Assembly (NCBI GenBank): GCA_016287065.1
Contig: JAEEVB010000017.1
Span: 1-16,165 of the forward strand
Length of the DNA stretch: 16,165 nt
Reading direction: 5' to 3'
Source of the DNA: Muribaculaceae bacterium
GTDB taxonomy: Bacteria; Bacteroidota; Bacteroidia; Bacteroidales; Muribaculaceae
The notes under the pieces were generated by a model. The model did not search any database. It was not told where the DNA came from and saw only the letters and a program-made list of their open reading frames with translations. Made by a program: the position numbers and the translations under genes. Below, piece after piece: positions 1 through 7,468 of the stretch; position 1 is the first letter of the stretch, and the number at the start of each line of letters is the position of its first letter.

Positions 1-3000
1 CCAATCGTTTGCACCAGGCGTGAGAATCTTGAATTCCTTGCTCTCAGCATCATTGGGATCTTCGACCACGTCGAAGGTGGCACCCTCTTCAGTGATTTCG
101 AGAGGTTCGTTAGTATTCCAGCTGTTGAAGCCACCAACCACGTAGTAAGGAACATCGCCCTTGACCACGATGAGCGCCTTCTTGGCGGGAGTGGTTGACT
201 GGTTGTCGTCGGTAGGCATTGAGTAGATACCCAACTTAGCACCCGAGCAAATCATGTTGCCGCCATAGTCGAAGGTAATCTGATAGATAGAACGTCCGTT
301 CAGACAGTCGGCTGCATAGCTATACTTGTAGGTCAATTCGGGAGAGCCGTCTTCGTTCCAAGCCAAGTCGAAGAACTGGAGCACACCATGGTCGTCGTTG
401 ATGATGAGAGTCTTGCCGTCGCGAGTGACGCCCAGACCACCATTGTTAGAGCCATCGATGAGTGTGTTGAAGGGCTCTTGACCCGAGTTGAAGTCGATGG
501 TACCGGCTTCGTTCACATGGATGAGCGAAGGAACGCCCGTGGTGTTGTTAGGCGTGTAGCGCAGCTGGGTGCACCAGAATCCGCCACGTCCGTCGGTGAG
601 CACATTGATGTTACCGTTGAGCAACTTGTTGCCCACAGCATAGAGCGCGTTGGGTGCCTCGCCCCAAGAGCGAACGATGGAGCCGTCGGGCTGACCGATG
701 TTGTAAACAGCAATGTTGTTGCCCGAACCACCAGACATGAGGTCTTCGCTGGCGGTGTAGAGCTTGGTGTCGGCACCTGAGCCTTCAATCCACACCGAGG
801 TAGAAGAACCACCCACATTCACACCATTGTTGATGAAGAGACCATCGCCATTGCGAGTGCCCTGGAAGAACTGGGTGAAGTCGCCTTCAAGGTTGGCAGG
901 ATCAATCACATAGATACCCGAATAGGGATCGCTCCAGTCGGGCATATATACATAACCCTCGGAGTCGATACCCAGGCGGAATGGACTGCTGATCATCTCC
1001 AGGTTGCCCTTGTAGGGCTGACTGTTGATGCGAGTCCAATCGGGGTTATAGGCATAGATGCCATTGCCGGCGTTGGGCTGAGAGATGCGGTTAGCCACAT
1101 AGATGCGGCCGAAGTAATCGCTCTCAGGACTGTTGTCGACCACATTAGAGATCTGGCTACCATAGGTGAAGGAGCCATCGGTGTAGTCGTTGAGTCGCAC
1201 AATGTTAGTAATGGGGCTGCCCACGAGGTTCACGGCCCAGTTCATTTGCTGTCCGCTCACACCCGGCAACTCGTCGTTGGTGAGCGTAATCACATTTTCG
1301 CCTTCAGTGACATTGGTCAGAGCCACTTCACCCACAATCTCGCCAGTTTCGGCATCGGTGAAGATGAGTTTCGCGCTCTTGGCGTCGCTGTTGGCCGTGA
1401 AGGTGAATGTGTAGCCATCGGCGGTCTTCTCATCGGTGAGGCCATAAGCATAGATGCCCTTGACCATAGGCTGTTCAACACCTTGAGTGGTGAAGCGAGT
1501 AATGTTGTTGCCAGCAACGAGGTAGATGGTGATGTCGAGACCATCGACTGTGGCACCAGCCGCCATGTAAGGCAGTTCATCACGCGGAATGGGAATGTCG
1601 AGTTCAGTTCCTACCGTATTGACAAGCTTGGCCTGTCCCAAACCATCGGTCACATCATAGAGTTTCACACCAGCTATCTTGCCGTCGGCAATGAAGGGCG
1701 AAATCATCATGGCGCGATGAGCATACTTGAAGAAGCCAACACCATTGGCCTGAACACCCAGATTCTCATCGGGAACAATGCCCATGATCTCGGCATCGAC
1801 ATTAGAAGTGGTAGCAGGATGCAGCTCATAGGGGTTGGTCTTCTCGCCATCCATCACATAGCGGTCGTCGGCAAGCGGCGACACCATGAGTTGCTGGTTC
1901 ACACCTGTCTTGTTCTCGGAGAGGAGTTTCTCGGCATTGAGGTTGTACTCGGTAAAGAGAGTACCGGTCTGCTGGTCGTTGCTCATGCTCACGAGGAAGA
2001 GGCGTGTGGCGGTTGAAGTGTAGGCAGTGGTACCTGTAGTAACCAGCGTGCACTCGGTGGATGGTCCGCTCACGGCCAGTGTGCGTCCCATCACGCCACG
2101 ATACCAGTTGGCAGAAAGTTGGGTGGTGGTCCACTCGATGGGATCGCTGTCGAAGTCGTCCCACTTGTAGAAGCGCAGCGTGCCTCGCTGCTCGCCCTCG
2201 AAGATGTAGTCGGTGTTGATCTGGCAGAGGGTGTGGTTCACGCCAATGAGCTTGTTGTCGGCAGTAAAGGCGATATCGCTCAAGCGATAGCGGAAGCCGG
2301 CATTGTTGGGCTCGTCGGGAGCGATGCCATTCAGGCTGAGTTCCTTCACGAGTTCCTTAGTCTTGCCATTGACAAGATAGAGATGCGGGTCGCGTCCTAC
2401 CTCGGTGAGCACCACGATAGAGTCGCCACGCACAATAGCACGGCGAATGGTGCCCTCGAACTCGAAGTCCTTGCTCTCCTTGCCAAACACATATTCATCG
2501 GCAACAGTAGCATAAGCAGGCTGTTCGGGATCGGGATAGTTGTAGTAGGTGACTGTGGGAGGTTCGTAGGTCTCAGACTCGAGATAGAGGCGAGCATAGG
2601 TGGTAGCATTGGCGTTCACCACATAGTTGCCCAAGCTGGTGGACACCTCGTTGACATACTCGCTGGAAATGGTGCCCTCGGTGTACTCGCCCTGGGCCTT
2701 GTAACCCTCCATGCGTGCACGCAGGGTGTAATTGCCGGGTTCGAGGTCTTCGAAGACAAACACGCCATTGTAGTTCTGGTCGACTTGATAGGTCGAAATT
2801 ACCTCACCGTTCTTGAGCAGGTCGACCTGAGCGCCATTGAGGGGCACCCACTGGTCGATGGACCCCGGAGCATAAGTATAGAGTTGATGCACCATCTTCT
2901 CATGGAGGTCCTTGACGGTACCCATGATGTAGCCCGTGGTTTCGGGATTAAGTCCCCAGTAATTGCACACGCCACGTGCCAGGCGCACACCCTCTTGACC

Positions 3001-3750
3001 GCAATAGTCGGGGTTCAGAGCGCGATGGCGAGCAGGCTGGTAGGTGTGGAAGTAACCCTCCATCAGGAAGCCCGGAGTACCATGACGCAGCACGCCATAG
3101 TAGCCATAGAAGGTACCCTGGCTGGTGGTGGTGGCATATTCCTCGCCCCAGAAATCGACGTCGCCACGGATGCAGGGGTTGTTGGGTCCGTAGTAGCTGT
3201 TGGGGTCGATCTCGTCCATGTAGTGAGGCAGCCAGCAAGCCTGTGCCATGGCAATGGAGCCCTCGGCACCCGGGTTCTCGGCTCCGTCATGGCCACGGAA
3301 GAAGAAGGCGGGATAGTTGGTAGTATAGCCGTCGACATGTGCATTGGAGTGAATAGACATGAACATATCCATGTTGTTGGCATCTACCTCGCGTGCAATC
3401 TCGCTCAAGGGACGGTTATAGATTTCGGCATCGGCTGCACCGGCAACATAGGGATAGGGGCCATTCTTGACGCGAGAATACATGATATTCTCTTTCTTGA
3501 CACCCATCTTCTCGAGAGTAGCACCCATTTTCAGGGTCTTCCACAAGTTAGTGTTAGATTCATAGAAACCGCAGGTATCGGGCATGCCGTTAGCAAGCAT
3601 GGGATAAGGAATGGTGGCCATGGGGCGGTCGTTAGGTCCCCAAGAGCCGTGACCTGCATTCAGATAGATGCGCACCTCGTCGGGCGATTGAGCCTGGAGT
3701 GCGCCAGCCGCCATGATTGCAGCTGCAGCAAGTAATAAAATCTTCTTCAT
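1..3750 (-). CDS. Large secreted N-acetylmuramoyl-L-alanine amidase (Amidase_3), multidomain, 3' end outside window
   Basis: The ORF is open from the ATG at 3750 to the left edge, giving 1250 residues with no stop. A type I signal peptide (residues 1-20, ending LQA|Q) precedes an Amidase_3 zinc hydrolase domain at about 25-265. The expected metal and catalytic residues are visible: H34 in LNAGHG, E64 in GFYESN, H134 in SIHSNAH and E231 in LMEGYFH. This family cleaves the amide bond between MurNAc and L-Ala in peptidoglycan. A carboxypeptidase-regulatory-like beta-sandwich follows (about 272-355, with EDLEPGNYTLRARMEGY). Next is a long region of short beta repeats, about 400-1180, resembling a propeller, and then a carbohydrate-binding-like module starting near 1200 (YYVVGGFNSW). 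That module is shared with the DUF4465 gene at 4907-6202, so a T9SS sorting domain probably follows outside the window; this is inference. The gene starts 8 nt after the stop of the propeller gene, implying co-transcription. The amidase call is firm. The middle region is unassigned. Confidence 0.85.
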   Translation of the reverse strand, partial: MKKILLLAAAAIMAAGALQAQSPDEVRIYLNAGHGSWGPNDRPMATIPYPMLANGMPDTCGFYESNTNLWKTLKMGATLEKMGVKKENIMYSRVKNGPYPYVAGAADAEIYNRPLSEIAREVDANNMDMFMSIHSNAHVDGYTTNYPAFFFRGHDGAENPGAEGSIAMAQACWLPHYMDEIDPNSYYGPNNPCIRGDVDFWGEEYATTTSQGTFYGYYGVLRHGTPGFLMEGYFHTYQPARHRALNPDYCGQEGVRLARGVCNYWGLNPETTGYIMGTVKDLHEKMVHQLYTYAPGSIDQWVPLNGAQVDLLKNGEVISTYQVDQNYNGVFVFEDLEPGNYTLRARMEGYKAQGEYTEGTISSEYVNEVSTSLGNYVVNANATTYARLYLESETYEPPTVTYYNYPDPEQPAYATVADEYVFGKESKDFEFEGTIRRAIVRGDSIVVLTEVGRDPHLYLVNGKTKELVKELSLNGIAPDEPNNAGFRYRLSDIAFTADNKLIGVNHTLCQINTDYIFEGEQRGTLRFYKWDDFDSDPIEWTTTQLSANWYRGVMGRTLAVSGPSTECTLVTTGTTAYTSTATRLFLVSMSNDQQTGTLFTEYNLNAEKLLSENKTGVNQQLMVSPLADDRYVMDGEKTNPYELHPATTSNVDAEIMGIVPDENLGVQANGVGFFKYAHRAMMISPFIADGKIAGVKLYDVTDGLGQAKLVNTVGTELDIPIPRDELPYMAAGATVDGLDITIYLVAGNNITRFTTQGVEQPMVKGIYAYGLTDEKTADGYTFTFTANSDAKSAKLIFTDAETGEIVGEVALTNVTEGENVITLTNDELPGVSGQQMNWAVNLVGSPITNIVRLNDYTDGSFTYGSQISNVVDNSPESDYFGRIYVANRISQPNAGNGIYAYNPDWTRINSQPYKGNLEMISSPFRLGIDSEGYVYMPDWSDPYSGIYVIDPANLEGDFTQFFQGTRNGDGLFINNGVNVGGSSTSVWIEGSGADTKLYTASEDLMSGGSGNNIAVYNIGQPDGSIVRSWGEAPNALYAVGNKLLNGNINVLTDGRGGFWCTQLRYTPNNTTGVPSLIHVNEAGTIDFNSGQEPFNTLIDGSNNGGLGVTRDGKTLIINDDHGVLQFFDLAWNEDGSPELTYKYSYAADCLNGRSIYQITFDYGGNMICSGAKLGIYSMPTDDNQSTTPAKKALIVVKGDVPYYVVGGFNSWNTNEPLEITEEGATFDVVEDPNDAESKEFKILTPGANDW
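26..104 (-). repeat. 79-nt direct repeat, copy in amidase gene
   Basis: This stretch aligns without gaps to 5316-5394, with seven differences that I counted (about 91% identity). Both copies are in the same orientation and encode the same part of a carbohydrate-binding-like module (LEITEEGATFDVVEDP followed by ESKEFKI). Similarity continues more weakly toward 150 (the YYVVGGFN strand). Confidence 0.9.
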
Positions 3751-3758
3751 AGCTGTAA

Positions 3759-4664
3759 TCATTTAGAGACGTTAATCAAATAGGTTTCACCCATCGGGGT
3801 AGAGAAGGCAATCACACCCTCAGCAGCCACAGGTTCCATAGCAATGACAGAGCCGTCGGTGAGGGTCTGGACCTTGCCATCGAGCGTAGCGGCCTTGATG
3901 ACCGAAGAGGTGACGTAGTAGCCGTTGTCCTGGTCGTACATGCCCACGATGGTGGAGTTGTCGTACCACTTGGGAGCACGAATCTCGCCGAGGCCAATAA
4001 GATTGGAGCCATCGAGATTGCAGACGAAAGCACCCACACCGCACACATAGAAGAGAGCCTTGGTGCCATCGGGGGAAATGCTCTCCCAGATGTAGCTGTA
4101 GTCGGTGCCTTTAGGCGAGAACACCTCGGTGCGGCCATTGCGTGTGATCATGAGCTGACGGTTGTTGATGCTCAGCACAGGGCGTGCCTGAGCAGCATTG
4201 GCATTGCCACGAACAGCCTTCACTTTCACGTGCCCGTTATCGACGGCAGCAGCAGTAGCTTCTTGAATAGCATAGCCCTGCAGATCGCGTGTGGGCTCAA
4301 CCAACTGACGTGCCGAGCCATCGGCAACACTCATAGACTTGAGCGCATTGTAACGCAGATGGCGCTCGTTGAAAGAGGTCTCGCGATAGACGATGTCCTG
4401 TCCGTCGGGCGAAATGAGGACGTTGTAGCCCGCCCCCTTGGCATCGGTGAGTCGATGCGTCTGCTTTGTAGCAAGGTCGAATTTCGTGAGACCCACATTC
4501 TGATCATTCGAGAGCAGAATGTAGTCGGCCTGCGGACTGATGGCGACTACCTTGGCGGCAGGATCGACGGGGGTATCGAGTTTCACGATTTGCCCCACGT
4601 TGAAAACTTGAGCCAAGCCAGTGAGCGAACAGCCCAAAGCAAGAGTCAATAGCAGTTTTCTCAT
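3759..4664 (-). CDS. Secreted beta-propeller-like protein (PD40/TolB-type repeats)
   Basis: This 301-residue protein starts at the ATG at 4664-4662. An in-frame TTG at 4670 is a less likely start. It has a type I signal peptide (MRKLLLTLALGCSLTGLAQ). Several repeats have the PD40 pattern of 'SPDG/SPQADYI' followed by a hydrophobic strand: ISPQADYILLSND, ISPDGQDIVYRE and ISPDGTKALFYV. These are typical blades of TolB-like propellers. Propellers of this size usually bind proteins or ligands, and no catalytic motif is visible. There is no lipobox and no recognisable C-terminal sorting domain (it ends INVSK), so it is probably periplasmic; this is inference. It is the first gene of a unit with the large amidase, separated by 8 nt, and may act with it. 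The specific function is unknown. Confidence 0.8.
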   Translation of the reverse strand: MRKLLLTLALGCSLTGLAQVFNVGQIVKLDTPVDPAAKVVAISPQADYILLSNDQNVGLTKFDLATKQTHRLTDAKGAGYNVLISPDGQDIVYRETSFNERHLRYNALKSMSVADGSARQLVEPTRDLQGYAIQEATAAAVDNGHVKVKAVRGNANAAQARPVLSINNRQLMITRNGRTEVFSPKGTDYSYIWESISPDGTKALFYVCGVGAFVCNLDGSNLIGLGEIRAPKWYDNSTIVGMYDQDNGYYVTSSVIKAATLDGKVQTLTDGSVIAMEPVAAEGVIAFSTPMGETYLINVSK

Positions 4665-4758
4665 AAGCAATTGAGTTAAATCAGTTAAACAAAAAAGTTG
4701 TAATAAAAAGGATAAAATGTTTTTATAGAAGAAATATTATATATGCTTTTACAGAGTG

Positions 4759-4790
4759 TAAAATTATAAATTTTTGGAATTAAATACAAA
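4759..4790 (-). promoter_or_regulatory. Predicted Bacteroidetes promoter for the propeller-amidase unit
   Basis: On the minus strand a TTTG -33 element (plus 4787-4790, caaa) is followed by a 20-nt spacer and TAATTTTA (plus 4759-4766). The latter differs at one position from the Bacteroidetes -7 consensus TAnnTTTG. Transcription would start near 4752, about 88 nt before the ATG at 4664. The whole 4665-4844 stretch is very AT-rich and holds no gene. The call rests on spacing and consensus alone. Confidence 0.5.
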
Positions 4791-4844
4791 TAAATATTAA
4801 GAAAAAAATGAGTTTATAGAATAATTATTTGAATCAATGGGCAC

Positions 4845-4873
4845 AAAAAAAGCCCTTGCATAAGCAAGAGCTT
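4845..4873 (-). terminator. Rho-independent terminator of the B12 operon
   Basis: Read on the minus strand, AAGCTCTTGC - TTAT - GCAAGGGCTT forms a 10-bp stem with one G-U wobble and a 4-nt loop (plus 4850-4873). It is followed directly by a run of U (plus 4845-4851). On the plus strand the wobble becomes a C-A mismatch and no comparable T-run follows, so it acts on the minus strand. It lies 33 nt past the stop of the DUF4465 gene and separates the B12 operon from the propeller-amidase unit. Confidence 0.85.
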
Positions 4874-4906
4874 CTTTTGATAACAGGTTATCGGTTAATT
4901 ATCAGT

Positions 4907-6202
4907 TTATTTGATAACTTTTGCACTGGCCTTGGTGCCGTCGGTGTAAGTGGTAACCATGATGTTCACACCGTCGAAGGGCTTGCTGCTCATCTGGCCT
5001 GCCACATTCACATAGTGGATGCTGCGAACGGTCTTGGCAGTGACGTCGGTGATGGCGGTGGGAACAGTGTTGTTCTGCTTCACCACAATCTTCACACCCT
5101 CGTAGAGCCCCTTAGCGCTCTTAGCCAGGGTGATGGTGTAGTTGCCAGAGCCAGGCAGACGGAAGTTGGCATAGTTGGGAACGGCCTCATCGTTGGCATA
5201 AAGCTCAATCTCGGTGCCAGCAGTCATCATGCCCTCAGTTACTTCAAAGTAGCCAACGTTATTATTATCGATACCACCGAGCCAGTTCCAGCCACCATCG
5301 GCAGTAGGGGTCTTGATCTTGAATTCCTTGCTTTCCACATCAGCGGGATCTTCGACCACGTCGAAGGTTGCGCCCTCTTCAGTGATTTCGAGAGCACCCC
5401 AATTGTTGAAGCCTCCAGCCACATAGTAAGCGGGATCGGGAGTAGTCACGGTAAGCTGATCCATAGCAAAATAAGCAGGAGTGTTCATGCCATAGTCGCC
5501 GGTGTCGGTAGACTCCATGGTGAAATAAATCTTAACCACTTTGCCCAGTTCACTCATATCCCACCAGGTCCAGTCGGTGATACCCGAGAACTGACCATTG
5601 TGGAAACCGCAGAGTTCAAACTCAATGGTGCTTTCAGAATCATCTTCGTGCACACCGTGGGCAATCACCTTAAAGTAGTCACCTTCTTGATTGAGGGGAC
5701 GAGCAAAGCTGTTTCCTTCGGCACAGCAGTAATAGGCATAAGGAGTGTTGTTGATATACATACCTTTCACGTCATAGGCATTGCCATCATCAAACATAAT
5801 TGTCAAAGAGGGATCTTCATAGAACCAGCTCCAGAAAGCAATCACATAGGGTTTTTCAGGATCAACACTAACGCCATCGGCAGTAACATTCACACCGCCA
5901 CCAGCCATATTGCTCCACTGGTGTTCCAGTCCGCCAGTTGCATTGTAGCTACTCTTGCAAATGGTAAAGCCATCCCAGTAGTAACCACCCCAGCTGCTGT
6001 CTTCGCCGTCAAGATGCTTGAGCAGGAAGGGAGGGAATTCGAACCACTCGTAGGTTTCGTCGTAGGTTTCGTTAATGTACTCGTTATCACCGAAGTTAAG
6101 CGTTTCGGGAATCACAGGTTTGCTGAGGTCGAGGACGATGTCGGCGGCCCATGCACTTGCTGCCACGCACAGGGCAGCGATTAAAGTAAACGTTTTTTTC
6201 AT
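4907..6202 (-). CDS. DUF4465 protein with carbohydrate-binding-like module and T9SS sorting domain
   Basis: This is a 431-residue protein. Residues 1-19 are a type I signal peptide (ending AWA|A). Residues 35-252 match the DUF4465 family as I know it: WGGYYWDGFTICKSS, a VKGMYINNTPYAYYC strand, DYFKVIAHG, DWTWWDMSELGKV and the hallmark GMNTPAYFAMDQL. Residues 258-375 form an all-beta module beginning YYVAGGFNNW, reminiscent of starch-binding-like or SusE-like domains. Residues 381-431 are a T9SS C-terminal sorting domain (YVNVAGQ ... GVNIMVTTY ... AKVIK). The protein is therefore predicted to cross the outer membrane by T9SS and be anchored or released. It is the last gene of the riboswitch-controlled B12 operon, 30 nt after the upstream gene, so a role in cobalamin capture is likely. 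DUF4465 proteins occur in other Bacteroidales B12 loci; I cannot tell whether this matches a named Btu surface protein. Direct B12 binding is inference. Confidence 0.85.
   Translation of the reverse strand: MKKTFTLIAALCVAASAWAADIVLDLSKPVIPETLNFGDNEYINETYDETYEWFEFPPFLLKHLDGEDSSWGGYYWDGFTICKSSYNATGGLEHQWSNMAGGGVNVTADGVSVDPEKPYVIAFWSWFYEDPSLTIMFDDGNAYDVKGMYINNTPYAYYCCAEGNSFARPLNQEGDYFKVIAHGVHEDDSESTIEFELCGFHNGQFSGITDWTWWDMSELGKVVKIYFTMESTDTGDYGMNTPAYFAMDQLTVTTPDPAYYVAGGFNNWGALEITEEGATFDVVEDPADVESKEFKIKTPTADGGWNWLGGIDNNNVGYFEVTEGMMTAGTEIELYANDEAVPNYANFRLPGSGNYTITLAKSAKGLYEGVKIVVKQNNTVPTAITDVTAKTVRSIHYVNVAGQMSSKPFDGVNIMVTTYTDGTKASAKVIK
5316..5394 (-). repeat. 79-nt direct repeat, copy in DUF4465 gene
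   Basis: This is the second copy of the repeat at 26-104, encoding residues about 270-296 of the DUF4465 protein. The copies lie about 5.3 kb apart in direct orientation, which would allow recombination between the two genes. Confidence 0.9.
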
Positions 6203-6232
6203 AAATAATAATATTTAAGTTAATAAAAAGGA

Positions 6233-7447
6233 TTAATTGCCAAGAATGATGTTGATGAGGCGAGTGACATCAGAAACGTTCACCTTGTCGTCGTGATTGA
6301 TGTCGGCAAGACTCTTGTCGGTGGGCAAGATGCACAGAATCATATTGATGAGTGTGGTGACGTCAGAAACGTTCACCTTGCCATCGGTATTCACATCGCC
6401 CAAGTCGAAGTTGAGCACCACATCGGGATGCAGGTCGATGGCACCCGAGAGCTCGGTAGAGGTTTCGCCAAGCCAACCACAGTCTTGCAAGACGGCACTA
6501 TAGACCTTGACGAAGTCGATTTTCTTCAAATCAACGGAGTTTCCGTCGCCATCGACAGCCCAGTCGAGCTTAAAGCCCATATTCAAGGAATTATCAGGCT
6601 GATTGTTGCCATAGGCAAAGTCGGGACGATTGTCGGCATAGCCCCAATCATAGAAATGCTGCACCCAGTAGGTGCCTTGTCCGCTTTCATCGACCGCATT
6701 GCATCTGAGCTTAGTACCCTCGAAAGAGAGTGTTTCGCCTTCATACCACTGGGGCCAGTAGCTTTGAGCGTGGAAGGAATTCTTGCGCACATATCCCTCC
6801 TGCAGACTATCGACACTGTTGCACGTCCAACGGATGTACTCGTGGTGATATTGACCAGGTTTCAAGGTCCCGAATTGGCTATCATCGGGCTTGTAATAGG
6901 TGATTGTGAAGTGCTTTTGGGTATAGGGGCTGTCATATTCACTGCCGGCCAACTCATACCAAGGGTCATCGGGGATGCCGTTGCCGTTGAGGTCGCGGCT
7001 CACCATCACGATGCCGGGCTCGCTACTGCCACCAGAGGAAGAAGAGCCTGCTGCTTGAAACGCATTGCCAAAAATCTGCAGGTCATATTCGCCCTGGACG
7101 TTGACTACAGGGTGGTCAAATCCAAACACCACATAACCGCCGAATGAGCCTAGGCTGATGAGTCCGGGCTTGACCTCGACAATCGTGTCGCTATTAATGA
7201 TGATTGAGCCGTCGGGCATCTCAATCGTGTCGTTGTTGATAACGGTGCTGCCACAGATGGCCTTCTCGACACGTGCCATGACGCTGTCGCGCGGCTCTGG
7301 AGTGGGCAGATAGCGATACAACGGCGTATTGTTGACAAACTGCCCGGGAGCCGGCAAGAAGTCATACACCTTGGTGATGTAAGGCTTGTTCTGGGCATTT
7401 GCCAGCACTGCAATCATCAATAACGAGAAAAGTAATGTACGTTTCAT
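6233..7447 (-). CDS. Secreted cell-surface protein of B12 operon, dockerin-like C-terminus
   Basis: This is a 404-residue protein with a type I signal peptide (residues 1-18, ending ANA|Q) and no lipobox. The body (about 21-345) has features I associate with the 'cell surface protein' beside btuG in Bacteroides B12 loci: a PAPGQFVN start, SLGSFGGYVVFGFDH (98-112), SSEPGIVMVS, DLNGNGIPDDPWYELAGSEY (152-171, a Ca-binding-like DxNxNG loop), and CGWLGETSTELSGAIDLH near the end. Residues 348-404 carry two dockerin type I-like repeats with acidic loops D351/N353/D355/D362 and D382/N384/D386/D393. It starts 21 nt after btuG and precedes the DUF4465 gene by 30 nt. It probably assists surface B12 capture. 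It may correspond to a named Btu accessory protein, but I cannot assign one safely. The biochemical activity is unknown. Confidence 0.8.
   Translation of the reverse strand: MKRTLLFSLLMIAVLANAQNKPYITKVYDFLPAPGQFVNNTPLYRYLPTPEPRDSVMARVEKAICGSTVINNDTIEMPDGSIIINSDTIVEVKPGLISLGSFGGYVVFGFDHPVVNVQGEYDLQIFGNAFQAAGSSSSGGSSEPGIVMVSRDLNGNGIPDDPWYELAGSEYDSPYTQKHFTITYYKPDDSQFGTLKPGQYHHEYIRWTCNSVDSLQEGYVRKNSFHAQSYWPQWYEGETLSFEGTKLRCNAVDESGQGTYWVQHFYDWGYADNRPDFAYGNNQPDNSLNMGFKLDWAVDGDGNSVDLKKIDFVKVYSAVLQDCGWLGETSTELSGAIDLHPDVVLNFDLGDVNTDGKVNVSDVTTLINMILCILPTDKSLADINHDDKVNVSDVTRLINIILGN
6270..6380 (-). repeat. Duplicated dockerin-like repeat at DNA level
   Basis: The identical 18-mer tcagaaacgttcaccttg occurs at 6270-6287 and 6363-6380, within the two dockerin-like repeats of the gene at 6233-7447. 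Each encodes KVNVSD, the part just after the acidic calcium loop. The near-identity of codons suggests a recent internal duplication of one repeat. Confidence 0.85.
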
Positions 7448-7468
7448 ATTGATATATGTATTTAGTTC

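Noticed and set aside
1246..2016. 256-residue plus-strand ORF opposite the amidase C-terminal region
   Set aside because: It is antisense to an uninterrupted 1250-residue reading frame and has no recognisable features.
2119..3735. 538-residue plus-strand ORF opposite the amidase gene
   Set aside because: It lies entirely antisense to a well-supported amidase, has no signal peptide or domain, and consists of runs of small residues that reflect the codon bias of the opposite strand.
4829..6184. 451-residue plus-strand ORF opposite the DUF4465 gene
   Set aside because: It begins in the terminator region, runs antisense to a protein with three recognised parts, and has no domain of its own.
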